DNA of 60,000 bases from contig CM043971.1 in assembly GCA_014529385.2 (NCBI GenBank), positions 94,591,840-94,651,839 on the forward strand, given 5' to 3'. Under the pieces are notes generated by a model. That model was not told the DNA's origin. It was given only the letters and a program-made list of their open reading frames with translations, and ran no database searches. The position numbers were made by a program, and so were the translations under genes. The DNA is from Adiantum capillus-veneris (taxonomy: Eukaryota > Streptophyta > Polypodiopsida > Polypodiales > Pteridaceae). Within the stretch, counting starts at the first letter, position 1. Each line of letters starts with the position of its first letter. This document shows positions 41,706-52,718 of this stretch, piece by piece.

Positions 41706-44288
41706 TCATTGACTTCTATAGTGGCTGATGACACGAGCAGACATACTGTCCGAAGGATTTTCAAACTGGTTCATCTTTACATAAGCATTAGGGCTGGGTG
41801 AGACTGTCCACTTGACTAACCAAGGGAACAATGTGCTAACCAGGTAAATTGGGGACTGACAAATATCTGCTGGTTCAAATGAATTAGGACAGACACAAGT
41901 CCCGGGAGGGTTGAGCAGACACTTGTAGAGTGTGTCATCCACCACCAGTGTATTATCAGAGTTGAACTTAGGATGTTGCTTCCAAAAGTCTTTCAAACAC
42001 TTGAAAAATATGGGCTTTGCGTTATCTCTACATGGAGGGATCCCAGGAACTTCATTTAGATTGAAGTTCGCCTCTCTACACCCCTCTTGACCGATAATAT
42101 CGAGGAAATGTTGTTTGTTCATCCTAGGAAAGCATGCACTCAAATCAAGTGCTAGATTGTCCTGGGTCATGCAGCTCCATAGTGCAACTTGTGCTCTTTA
42201 CAGCAGTGCATGCAAAAAGATTGATGCATTGGGCCTGACCACATATTCAAATTGCATCTTTCCTGTAGCATTTGGCGCAGTGACTACCCGATACCTTGAT
42301 CTTGCCCAATCAGGAATAATGCTTCTCGCTATTCCTTTGTAGAAGGAGACCTTATACCTCCTTATGAGAAGCCCATTCACATCCAGTATGAGGCATAAAT
42401 TGTCCCTTCTCTTCTTGTCCTCAAAAGATGCAGGAGGCAGTGCAACAATCTGTACTGGCATTACCACAAGACACGGCCTCTCTTGCCTCTCATATTCATG
42501 TCCATTTTTGGCCTCTTTATCAGCATTCTTTGTACCTGCCTCATCTGTATCTGTAGCAGCCGCTCGACCCATAGGGACCTCTGGACTTTTACCTTTGGTA
42601 TTCCCAACAGTGGGATCTGTACAAGACTCAGTTGTATCATGTGCAACTGCCTCTTTCGTGTCCACAGCAGCCATGAAATGTTCTCCCATTGCCTCTCCCG
42701 ATTGAGCTTCTCTATCAGTGGGCACCTGTGTGCCTTTCCCTGCCTCATTGTTTTGGTCTATACATGCCTCAGTTGTATTATGTGTATTTGCCTCTTTCAT
42801 GTCCGTAGCAGCCACGAGAACTTCTCCCATTGCCTCTCCCGATTGAACTGCTCTGTTGTATGCCTCAACTGTGTCGGCAGAAGCCGCGACATCACCGTTA
42901 CCCACTGCTGAGCCTATTCCACGTACTCTCTTAGTGAGGTCCTCCTCACCCAAGCCTCCCATATCTTCAACAACGGCATCTGTACCCTTTGTCTCCTCTA
43001 CATCAACAATGTCATCAGCTACATCACTTGGACAAACCACCTGGGCTTGAGCTGTGACATCACTTGCACCCACTGCCTCACGTGTTCCAGCTTCTCTCTC
43101 AATGAGGACCTCCTCACCCATGCCTCTGGTATCCTCAACAGTGGCATCTGTACCCGTAGGCACAACTGCATCAAGAAGGGCATCCATGACAGCATGAACA
43201 ATACTTTCTGTTCCACCATCATTAACATTGCCATCAGCAGCAACATCTGTGCTAGCATCAACTTCTATAGCATCCACAATGTCATTTGTGCAGGCATCAA
43301 CTACCATAGCATCAGCAATGGCATCTGTGCAGGCATCAGTTGTGGTAGCATCATCAATGGCATCTGTGCCAGATTCAACACTGGCATCTGTACCCATAGC
43401 CACAACTGCATCAAGAAGGGAATCTATGACAGCATGAACAATACTTTCTGTTCCACCATCATTAACATTGCCATCAGTAGAAACATCTGTGCGAGCATCA
43501 ACTTCCATAGCATCCACAATGTCATTTGTGCAGGCATCAACTACCGTAGCATCAACAATGGCATCTGTGCAGGCATCAACTGTGGTAGCATCATCAATGG
43601 CATCTGTGCCAGATTCAGCAGTGGCATCTGTACCCATAGCCACAACTGCATCAAGAAGGGCATCTATCACAGCATGAACAATACTTTCTCTTCCACCATC
43701 ATTAACATTGCCATCAGCAGTAGAATCTGTGCGAGCATCAACCTCCATAGCATCCACAATGTCATTTGTGCAGGCCTCAACTAGCGTAGCATCAGCAATG
43801 GCATCCGTGCAGGCATCAACTACCATAGCATCATCAATGGCATCTGTGCCAGATTCAACTGTGGTGGGGGTGGGTAATGTACCCTTTTCAAGTTTAGCAC
43901 GGTCAACATCTGTATGCACATCATCATGCACAACCTGCACATCAACTGCATTAGGCACATTTGGAACAAATTCAGCAGTACTAGTAGGTGTGCAGGGATC
44001 AACTGTATCAAAAGACTCTTTTTTTTTGCCTGTAACCCCCCTGGAAGCTGTAGCACCCCCTCTTGGATTCTTCATAGGATAAGACTGAGCCAGTGAACCT
44101 ACAGACCCCTCAACTTTATCAAAAGACACTTTTTTTTTTGCGTGTAGCCCCCCTGGAAGCTGTAGCACCCCTTCTTGGATTCTTCACAGGATAAGATTGA
44201 GTCAGTGAACCTACAGACCCCTCATCTAGAAACCCTGAAGAGCGAGTGCGTCTCATGAAAGTTCCTCTTTTTTGAGCTTCTTGATTAT
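41706..44288 (-). pseudogene. unit B: FCP1/SCP-type HAD phosphatase-like protein with long repeat region, broken
   Basis: On the minus strand an exon begins after TTGTCGTAG at 44288. The start holds two tandem copies of a G-S-V-G-S-L-x-Q-S-Y-P segment, with a frame change in an A10 run at 44130-44139. Next comes an acidic, Asp/Ala/Val-rich stretch made of 80-residue repeats, then a HAD domain. Motif I is L-I-L-D-V-N-G-L-L (Asn for the second Asp), motif II V-A-L-W-S-C-M, motif III/IV T-L-V-V-D-D-T-L-Y-K. A TAA at 42198 lies between motifs I and II, and the same frame continues to the stop at 41706. The fold is that of CTD-type phosphatases; the D-x-N site makes phosphatase activity uncertain. 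It converges on the transposase-like gene, as in unit A. Confidence 0.75.
43140..43860 (-). repeat. three tandem 240-bp coding repeats
   Basis: Three units of exactly 240 bp (for example, equivalent points at 43228, 43468 and 43708) encode 80-residue repeats rich in V-D-A-C-T-D-A-I-x-D-A. The period is a multiple of three, so the frame is kept. Long open frames on the opposite strand are by-products of this composition. Confidence 0.9.
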
Positions 44289-44502
44289 CTACGACAAGAG
44301 AAAGTAGAAACATATTATTAAACATGTACAGAAAATAAATCAAATAGTTTGCAACTACTCGATGCAAAGAATTAAGAGACATGTCACTAACAAATTCCAA
44401 CACTTGATTCATCAATGAGCATGGATATAATAGGGGTGCAATGGATTACACATGCCTTCTAAAGACATCTTCTAATTGCATGAAGTTACAAAAAAAACAC
44501 AC

Positions 44503-47447
44503 TCATTGCTTTGCATTTGGTTTCTTTCTCTTCCTAAATGAATCAAGAGGTATATCCATTGTGGGACTTCCACCTAAGTTCTTGGGAGTCGATTTCTTGT
44601 GCTTTGGTGTTGGCTTCTTCCCCGCTGGAGGGGGTGTTGCTTTCACCGCATCTGCAACTGCCTCATCTGATGCATCATCTCTAGTGTCCACACTTGGTGA
44701 TTCTTTAACACTCAACGGAGAACGCAACAGCCTTCTTGGATTTAGTTGTTGCCTAGGTGATTTGACTGCAGAAGACTTTGCCATCAATATGTCTTCAACT
44801 ACTCCACGTACTGCATCCCCTACGGCAGACTCCGCTTTAAGGGCTGGCTGCATCTCGCGGGTAGACTCCGCTTCAAGGCCTGGCTGCATCCGTGGGGTAA
44901 TCAGGCCATTCTTCCTTGTGGAATGCATCGTCTTGTTGGATCAAGCATGCGATGATTGTTCTACAAAGCAAGCTATTTACAAAGTCTCACTTGGAGTATC
45001 CCAAAATACACACATAAATACTGATTTTGGTACCTACCAGTGGCCTGCGTAGAGACTCTCTCTGTTTTTGTCCTCAATGATTCTTGTATACAGGTCTCTG
45101 TTGCAATGTCTGTACCTGCAAATGATTTCATTAAATGCAATAGTTTAAACTACCAATGGAAAGTGGGCCTGCAATAGTAGTGACACAGTGACTACCCGCA
45201 CTTGATTCTTTCATCTCACTCTTCACCTTCAGACCAATCATATGCTTAGCTCTAGGGGGAACATACATGTTGCAATCTAGTGCAACACAATAGCCATAGT
45301 CCCTACATACATGCACAAAGCATAGAATATGGTACACATGGGTGCAAGGCAGGGAGAATACATCCAAGCTTCTGGCATCGAACTGGAATCCACATCCTAC
45401 ACAATGGTAGAACCCATTAAGTGCCACCTCGCTAATGCTCTGTTTAAAATCCACGGGAGGAAAAGGCTTCATCAAACTGTCTCCCACGTTATGTGAAGTC
45501 CTCTCCATGGTAACACAAAATTTAAAGTGCTCTGATTCTTGTGCTATGTTGGTCTCTACTTCTGCAAGTAGTGCTTGTGAAACAAAGAAGACAACACATC
45601 TAATTTAAGTCTCAATAACCCAACAAAAGCAGATTGCTGAAAACAATATGCAGCGTGAATCTTATACCTTATTTGCAATACCACATATAAGACAAGCACT
45701 TACTCTATATAATATAAACACAAGCTTGATGTGGTATATGATATGCATTGTGCTATATAGCACATAGCACAGTCCAAGTATAATGTGCTATAAGTGCTAC
45801 ATAGAGTATGCACTGCAGATCATAGCAGAGAGACTTTTTAAAATACCAGACATAGCCCAAACATTTTCTCTATATATGCTATATAGCACAAGCTTGTTGG
45901 GTATATGATATGCAGTGGGCTATATGAGACATAGCACATAGCATATAGCACAAATATTGTGCTATATAGCACAATTCACTATTCCACACACTCCAGGGCT
46001 ATATTGTGAACATATAATACACAAAATGTGCTATTTAGCACATAGCACATAAAAAGATTGTGCTATGTAGCACATATCAATATTCAACACACACATTAGG
46101 GCTATACTGTGAGAATATAGCATACAGGTATACTATATAGCACATATTACACATGTCCATTGTGCTATGTATCACATAGCACATAACCACACAAAGCACA
46201 TAGCATAGAATCACACACATTCCAAATAGATGAGGGTACTATTGTGAACATGATGCACCTAGATTGAACTATAAAGCACATAGCACATAACCACACATAG
46301 CATATAACCACCCACTCCATGAAGATGATGGCTATGTTGTGACCATATAGCACATAGCATATAACCACCCACTCCATGAAGATGATGGCTATGTTGTGGC
46401 CATATAGCACATATTTTGTGCTATATAGCACATAGCAGAAATAGAATATGCTCATACACTACATAACCATACAATCCATAACACTCTAACCACATAACCA
46501 CATGGAAGTGAACCACATACTCCAAAACAAAGTGAAGCACATGTAGGAGGGTATGCACCTTTGCTTTAGCCACATTGGCTTCTAATTCAGCAACGTTCTC
46601 TCTAGTAGTACTCGAGAACTGTCCAATCAAATCAATCAGGCGTTGTCGTGCTACAGGGTCTTGCACGCAATCAATCTCCGTTTGCAACTTTATGGCCAAA
46701 GTGTTTGAGCTTTGAGCACCCTCAACCCTATGAAATTCTCTGACTTGATCCTCTACCTTCTTCTTTGCACCCTCAAGTCTTGACTTATAGTCTTGCAATC
46801 TGCCCTCTGCAATATTCTTCATTTTTGCAAGTGCCCTGCTATCCTCCTCTGCCAATTGTACCAGGCATCCTCCTGTAGGCACTCTTGACAATGGTACAGA
46901 CGTACCTTCTGTTTTCAATGATGATCTAGTAGAGGCAGCAATGGTTTTGGAACCTCTCCCTCTACCACTCATCTGCTCTTCCCACCTCTTGATCTTGTTT
47001 TGCAGGTTGTGTCTTTCTTCTGAGGCTCTCATTGCGCTCTCTACAAAGATAGCCCAAGAAATTTGATGTTTGCTAGATTCACTGCAGTTTTCCAATGCAA
47101 AGGCCTTTGCAAATTGAGTCCCTACTTCATACATGAAGGGACCCTCCTGGTAGACATCCCAGTGTCTCCACACAAGCTTTTGTAAGAACTCCGACCGAGC
47201 ATGGGTATGCCTTCACTTTCTTCTGGCTACCCGGAACAGGATTTGGGCATATAAAGACAGCTTCGCAGTCCTCCTCAAAGATGTCATTGTTTCTTGTCAA
47301 GCTACGCGGATCAACTCCCTCCAATGGCAATCCACGCTCCATATGAAATTCCTCGGCAAGACGACAAAACTTTGTATGCAGAGGTGGTTCAATGTTCCTA
47401 ACTAGACTGCTGCTTGCTTGAATCGGATGCTTTGAGGAAGGTGCCAT
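44503..47447 (-). pseudogene. unit B: coiled-coil / RING-like zinc-finger gene, multi-exon, broken
   Basis: Exon 1 (47447-46559) starts M-A-P-S-S-K-H-P. A frameshift near 47203 leads to E-F-L-Q-K-L-V-W-R-H-W-D-V-Y-Q-E-G, and the exon ends in long coiled coils (R-A-S-E-E-R-H-N-L-Q-N-K; A-E-L-E-A-N-V-A-K-A-K) at AAG|GTGCAT. A ~1 kb intron holds a palindromic array. Exon 2 (about 45561-45196) encodes a Cys/His finger: C-V-G-C, L-P-C-T-H-V-Y-H, then spaced Cys. Exon 3 (45115-45038) joins in phase (…S-A-G|T-D-I-A-T…). A last basic segment (44931-44503) ends R-K-R-K-K-P-N-A-K-Q, a likely nuclear signal. The exon 1-2 and 3-4 joins are off by a base, so the gene is damaged or my splice sites are wrong. 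It may be separate from, or part of, the HAD gene below it. Confidence 0.5.
45690..46450 (+). repeat. unit B palindromic array in the intron of the minus-strand gene
   Basis: Many copies of GTGCTATATAGCAC and CACATAGCACATA separated by variable sequence. A 60-70 bp unit around CCACTCCATGAAGATGATGGCTATGTTGTG is repeated at about 46308 and 46368. It lies between exons 1 and 2 of the coiled-coil/RING-like gene. The core palindrome is that of the transposase-gene intron (28980-30006). Confidence 0.85.
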
Positions 47448-47875
47448 GATGCAGTCTCAAGTGATATACCTGCACATCATCCAATGAACTCATGAGACGT
47501 GGTGTGCCCTTGCTTATCATCCCTGCTAAAAAGAAACAAGAACTTCATGGGCTTGCTCTTGTAAGCAGGGCATTCAAGGTGATGTGCTATGGGATTTTCC
47601 CCAAGATTGCATGCAGCTTGTGGACTAGAAAATTACCTCGGGAGCTCGCCTCTTACTGCAAATGAGCAAGGTGTGGCACTCATGCAGCTCCAAATGCAGC
47701 TTAATGTAGCTAAATGATCCCAGGTGGGGCACGCGTGCTCAAGCAGTAGAGAGTGTACATGTTCAATGGGGAAGACATACCTCGAAGAGAAGAGGGCGGT
47801 TACTGCAATCGTCCTTGAAGCATCCAAGCTTCCACAGTAGAAGCTCTAAGCACAGTAGACCTTGAGCACACGCGC

Positions 47876-47896
47876 GCGAGAGAGAGAGAGAGAGGC
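47876..47896 (+). repeat. GA microsatellite upstream of the minus-strand gene
   Basis: (GA)n followed by G-rich GGCGGGGGGTCGGGGGG. It sits ~430 bp 5' of the minus-strand start at 47447, mirroring the CT tract before the transposase-like gene at 27978. No clear terminal inverted repeat could be matched between the two sides. Confidence 0.7.
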
Positions 47897-48009
47897 GGGG
47901 GGTCGGGGGGCACGGTGTTTGAAACTGCCAACTACTCATGAAACAAAGTGGGTGTGTGAAAGCTGAATTTTTTAGTAAAACATTTTTTAAAATATAAATT
48001 TGGACGTCT

Positions 48010-48600
48010 GAAATATGGCACCAATGACCACACCCCCAACCCTAACAGCCACCAAAAGAGCATTTTCAAAAGGTACCAGAACTACCAATACCACCAAAAT
48101 ACCATTGATAAAAGAAACCATAAACCACCAAAAAAAGGGGAGACCAAAATATTACCAAAAGATACCAGCTAGTAACAAAAGAACTATAAATACACCAAAG
48201 ACAAAGATAAACTACCCAAGCATAACCAAAACTACCAAAACAACCTTGTTAGGTCCACACCATTAATTACCAAAGCATGACCAAAAACTACCAAAAGATT
48301 TAAGTAAGGGTTTAGAGGTGCTAGCAACACAACCAAAACTACCATTTTCTTCAGAACTTCCAAAACTACAAAGACTATCAAGACTGCCAAAACTACCAAA
48401 ATAAAAAAATTACCAGACTACCAAACGTCCAAAAACAACATGATAGAAGATACCAAAACAAGAAAGTAGAGCCAAAAAATACCAATATGAACAAAAACTA
48501 CCAAAATATCACAAAGAAAATTTAAAAAATATACCTGAAGCTACAAATCTACCTAAAATATTCAACTACCCTACAAAAAAAATCACCTAAAAAAGACAAC
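48010..48600 (+). repeat. ACCAAAA-rich degenerate minisatellite
   Basis: Degenerate ACTACCAAAA / ATACCAAAA units dominate. The open frame at 48015-48266 is Thr/Lys/Pro-rich translation of this repeat and is not considered a gene. Confidence 0.75.
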
Positions 48601-49639
48601 CACTAAGAAGAAAACGATAGGAGCATCAAACAATTAGACTAGCAATGTTACTTAAAGGAGAGATGTTTCCTCACAATAGAATGTAATTCATAGATCCAAA
48701 ATTTAGTTTTTTTTTTTAAAGCTAGTTCTTAACACTAGTCTTGTAATGTGCCACAAAAGTGGTTGCAGCCACTAAAGTGACATGCCTAGATTTTAGTATT
48801 TTAAGCATAACTTTTGCATATAATATAAAAACTTCATGAAATTTCTTGAGCATCTTGTTAGGATGTGTCAAAGACATTGAAAGTCATATTTGAGTTAAAA
48901 ATGCCGGAAAAAACTTACTTTTTAAAAAGAGACTTTTTGCATAAAACTATAATTTATGTTGTCAATCTTTATGTAAGAAGCATAGAAGTGTCAAATCTTG
49001 AGGTTATTTTGGAAGTGGGAATTGGGAATCCAAAATAACTAATATGTTTTTAATGTTGTCAATCTTTATGTAAGAAGCATAGAAGTGTCATATGCTCATT
49101 ATATACCTACTTTTCTAAGAATTTTGAGACTGCTAAAAAAAACAATCTAAGTCTATCATTGAGTCAATGTAGTAAAATTATACATATTTTACCAAATTAG
49201 TCCTTAAAGATGTCCATGCAAAAGACAACTTCAACCTTTGATTTATCTTCTCATCAACACTCTTTATCAACTTATCCTATGTGTTGCGGAAAATTTCTTG
49301 AGTGGGTTTTTTGTTTAGACATATAAATAGATATTGATTTTTTTTTTTACATAAGCCTCTTAAAGCCACAAAAGTGGCTTTTTTTCTTTAGAACTAGTGC
49401 TAAAGAATATTTTTTTACTTTTTGAAATATGCTGGTAATTGATCAAAACATTGTTTTGCTTTGAATTAGATATTTGATGTAATATGAGAAGGATCTTTTC
49501 TAATTTAGGAAATTATAATAGAAAACGTTTTTAAAAACATGCCCTAGAATGATAACAAAAAATCAATTGAATATCGCACCAACTCATATGATCATATGAC
49601 AACAAATCAAAATGTGTTTAACAAACAACAATTCGCATA
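48601..49639. other. AT-rich intergenic DNA, no gene seen
   Basis: No coding signal. A ~40-bp direct repeat (GTTGTCAATCTTTATGTAAG and following) occurs at about 48959 and 49055. Short inverted segments (GCCACAAAAGTGG near 48750; AAAGCCACAAAAGTGGCTTT near 49354) with CTAGTTCT/ACTAGT motifs on the outer sides hint at an old small DNA element. Confidence 0.5.
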
Positions 49640-49825
49640 AGCACATACTCACATTTTATAAGACTAATGGCCATGAAGCTCAGGTTTACTTGGATCCTAA
49701 TGAAGAGTATGTCATTCGTATTGATGACCATGACATAGAGTTTGAAGAGGAAATCACGGCAAACAAATAAGGAAAAATGTATATGGATAAAAAAGGAACT
49801 CAATATTTACAAGTTGAAAACCTTT
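49640..49825 (+). pseudogene. GyF gag-like fragment, left of LL2
   Basis: The frame reads T-N-G-H-E-A-Q-V-Y-L-D-P-N-E-E-Y-V-I-R-I-D-D, then a TAA, then K-M-Y-M-D-K-K-G-T-Q-Y-L-Q-V-E-N-L-Y, at which point the LL2 LTR cuts in. After removing LL2 and one ACGT the frame continues V-I-D-K-W-G-L-E-L-N-T. It has no known fold, but codon-level continuity across the insertion supports coding origin. Confidence 0.5.
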
Positions 49826-49829
49826 ACGT
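49826..49829. other. LL2 target site duplication, left copy (ACGT)
   Basis: ACGT precedes the 5' LTR and recurs after the 3' LTR (55555-55558), as for LL1. Confidence 0.8.
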
Positions 49830-51528
49830 TGGTGCAACTAAAGCTGGTCCGCGTTGGGAAGTGTGCTATGCAGTGCAAAGGGTGCTAGCAGGCACATGGC
49901 AAAGGGCTAAAGCTAGTGTGGGAGACCTCAACAGGACAATGGCAACGAAAATGCATGCTTAAAGTGTTTTTTTAGGCCAGGGGGCCTTCGAAGTGGGCTG
50001 ATTGGGACAGCAGGTCAAAGTGTTCGAGATGCGTGGAATGTGCCCCAAAATGTGGTGTTCAAGATGCTCTAGAAGCTCGTCCAAACAGCTCGTCAAACGG
50101 GGCTTCGCAGGTCCGAAGATATGTCAGTCCGAAGATGGAAGGCTTCGCAGGTCCCGACGGGCAGCGCAGGTATAGACAGGTGGCGAAAAAATGGGATCAA
50201 TGGATACACGTGTAAAGCTCAAGTTGTCGATCATGCCGGTCTTTTCGGTTTGCCATTCGGAGCTCACACGGGCAGGTTATGACATGTGGAATATTTGTCG
50301 GAGGTCGGATACGTGCTCACCGGGCTGCATTGGAAAACGTGCCATTTGATGTTTTCTCGAGTTTGCCAGGTGTTCGGTGGGTAGCATGCAGCATGTGATG
50401 CTAGTCAGAGTCGACTTTACATGAATCGGGGTCCGGAGCATGGAGATGTGCTTGGCCGAGGTCAGCAATTCGTAGCGAGCAAGATGGTCGGGTGTTTTTT
50501 TCTATATTTGGGACACACCGTTTGAGGCCGTCGAGGCGTTCTGACGTGGAGCCAACAGGTGGATCTCCCATGTGGCATGACCGAAGAAATTATTGGGCAA
50601 ATACATAGCACCGATGGCACGTGAATCACATGCTTGAGGTTTTTTTGTTTTGTAAAGGTAAAAAAGCAAAGTGTGGCTGGACTAAAAGGGAAAGGAAGAA
50701 AAAGTAAAGTTGAAGACTAAATGTAAAAGGGTAAGCTTGAGAAAAGGAAAAGAGCCCAAAGGCGCTACTGCCAAAAAAAAAAAGAGGTTTTTTTTTCTTT
50801 GCTTAAAAGGGAGAAGAGGAAGAAAAAGAAGGCAGGTCTTTCCTTTTTTCCTTTGGGCTTGAGGGGAAGAAGAAAAAGGAAGAGAAGTGGAAAGAGTTTT
50901 TCATGCGCTCGTGTTCGGCAGTCGAAGTCGGCATGCTTGGTCCGTGACGCGGCTTGAAAGAGCAAAGGCTTTGCGAAAAAGGGGGATAGCGAGGGCTATC
51001 AAGACGCGAAGCTGCCCTTGATGCGAAGCGGGTGGTGGATTCTTTCGTTGAATTGTGTGCCGACGTAGTCGAATTTGGAGGGAGGCGTGTGCCCCTCTGT
51101 ATTTTGTGGCGATGGCCATGGTGCATCCAAGAGCAGACTATATGTGTTTTGTGTTTGAAGGGAAGCTATCATTGCCGGTTTTTTGGCGTCGTCTCGCTCC
51201 CCTTCCCCCCTTTCTTCTTTGCTCGTCTCCAGGTGTGTGGTGCCGGTGTGTGTGAGCATGTGCACCCCCCGGGCCCCCTGTGTGTGTGAGAGAGAAAGAG
51301 AGAGAGGTGTTGAGTTGCGGAAGAGCTTGAAGCAGGCAAGATCAGTGTGGTAGCTGTCCGAGGATTGCGCAGAGTGTTTGTGTGTTGGGCGAAGTGCAGG
51401 CGAGGCCCTGCTAGTGTGAATCAGTTTTTTTGAAGGTTTTTTCGAGAGGACAGGGGTGTTGTGGATACCCTGAGCTACATAGGGACAGTTGTGTGTGTGT
51501 CGGGTGTGTTCCCCATTCCCCCTCTCCA
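49830..51528 (+). repeat. LL2 5' LTR (1699 bp)
   Basis: TGGTGCAACTAAAGCTGGTC ... CCCCCTCTCCA. It includes purine-rich and A-rich tracts (50640-50880). Short open frames inside (for example 50999-51613, minus) are non-coding by-products. Confidence 0.88.
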
Positions 51529-51533
51529 TCTTT

Positions 51534-51551
51534 TGGTGCCCCCACGGAGGA
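51534..51551 (+). other. LL2 primer binding site
   Basis: TGGTGCCCCCACGGAGGA, identical to LL1, 5 bp after the LTR. Confidence 0.7.
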
Positions 51552-51591
51552 GCACACTGATTGCTCCTTGGTGATACATTTGAAAGCAAAA

Positions 51592-52718
51592 ATGTGGCAG
51601 AGTGTTGGCCCAATTTTCAATGGTGCTGAAGATGCGGATGAGTGGCTGGAAGATTTTGATTTATTTATGCTATCATTACACATGTGGAGTGATAAAGAAA
51701 AGCTGGAGACAGTGTCGTTTGTGCTGCGAGGTAAAGCAAAAGCTTGGTTCGATGGTCTAGAAGCTACAAATAAGCAAGATTGGGTTGGTTTTCGAGAGCA
51801 GTTTCTCTGCAAGTTTCGCAAGGTGGTGTCAGCTATTGAAGCAGATACGAAGATTAAGAGCCTACGACAGGATGTAGGTGATGATTTTGATGCTTTGTTA
51901 ATAAGTTTGAAGCTTGTTGGAGTGATCTGGTTGTTGCCACCGGAGTGGTCAATGCGGATGGTTTCAAGGTGGAGAAATTCCTAGCTTGCCTGTGTCCTCG
52001 AGTTCGAGATAAGGTGGATGATGAAGAGCCAAAGATTTATCCCTAGGCAGTCAGAGTTGCCCGGGTGAAGAGCAGGAAAATGAAAAGAAAGCTGGAGTTA
52101 GGCTTGCTAAAGCCTGCAGATTGTGTGTCTATTGAAGCAGTAGTTTGTTCTATGGGCTTGTCGAGGATGGTGCCAGTGATGCGAAGTGTGGAGCCTGTTA
52201 GAGTAAGGCCTATGATTGACTTTGTTCCTTGGGAATTACCCGTTGGTGAAGCGTCTATGCCAATTGTGGAGGAGCTTGTCAGTGAAGATGGGCCTTTTGT
52301 TGAAGAGAGCTTGTGTGTAGAGGAGTTAGCAGATGCCAAGTGTCCAGTGCAACTTGAAGAGCGGGAGCCTATTCTCGTGGAGTGCTTGTATGAAAGGGTG
52401 ACAGATTGTGGCCAATTGATAGATGCCAAGAGCTTTGGGTTGGATGATGAAAGTGGGCACGATGATCGTCCAACTTTTATGGAGCAGCTAGAGGATGATG
52501 ATGCTGATACCGAATCGGCCTATGGTGAAGATGATGAGGCTACAAGCTCAAGCTTCTGGGAAACAAGCGAGGAGGATAGAGATACCAGCTGGGAGGCAGA
52601 ATCCGAAGGCTCTATGTTAGTAAAGGTAAAGTTACCTTCGTATATCCATGAGGATGTGGTGGTTTCCACAAAGAGCAAGAAAGAGCATCGGAGCTTTGGA
52701 ATGGAGACATGCAGGTGA
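51592..52718 (+). pseudogene. LL2 Gag-like protein
   Basis: The first ATG after the primer site (51592) gives M-W-Q-S-V-G-P-I-F-N-G-A-E-D-A-D-E-W-L, then L-R-G-K-A-K-A-W-F-D-G-L: a retrotransposon Gag core. A frame change near 51900 moves to F-E-A-C-W-S-D-L-V, which continues to 52718 with one TAG at 52044. The C-terminal part is acidic (E-D-D-D-A-D-T-E; E-E-D-R-D-T-S-W-E), like LL1. No zinc knuckle or protease. It would supply only structural protein, so enzymes must come in trans. Confidence 0.75.

Noticed and set aside
43047-44082. Long plus-strand frames opposite the HAD gene of unit B
   Set aside because: They mirror the 240-bp coding repeats and are rich in Ser/Ile/Thr. The minus strand carries the recognisable HAD domain in line with the repeats.
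27830-48010. Terminal inverted repeats bounding unit B
   Set aside because: I compared the outer flanks (CT tract at 27886 and GA tract at 47876 with their surroundings). Apart from the microsatellites themselves no convincing inverted match was found, so no ends are claimed.
48015-48266. Thr/Lys/Pro-rich frame of 83 codons
   Set aside because: Translation of the ACCAAAA minisatellite.
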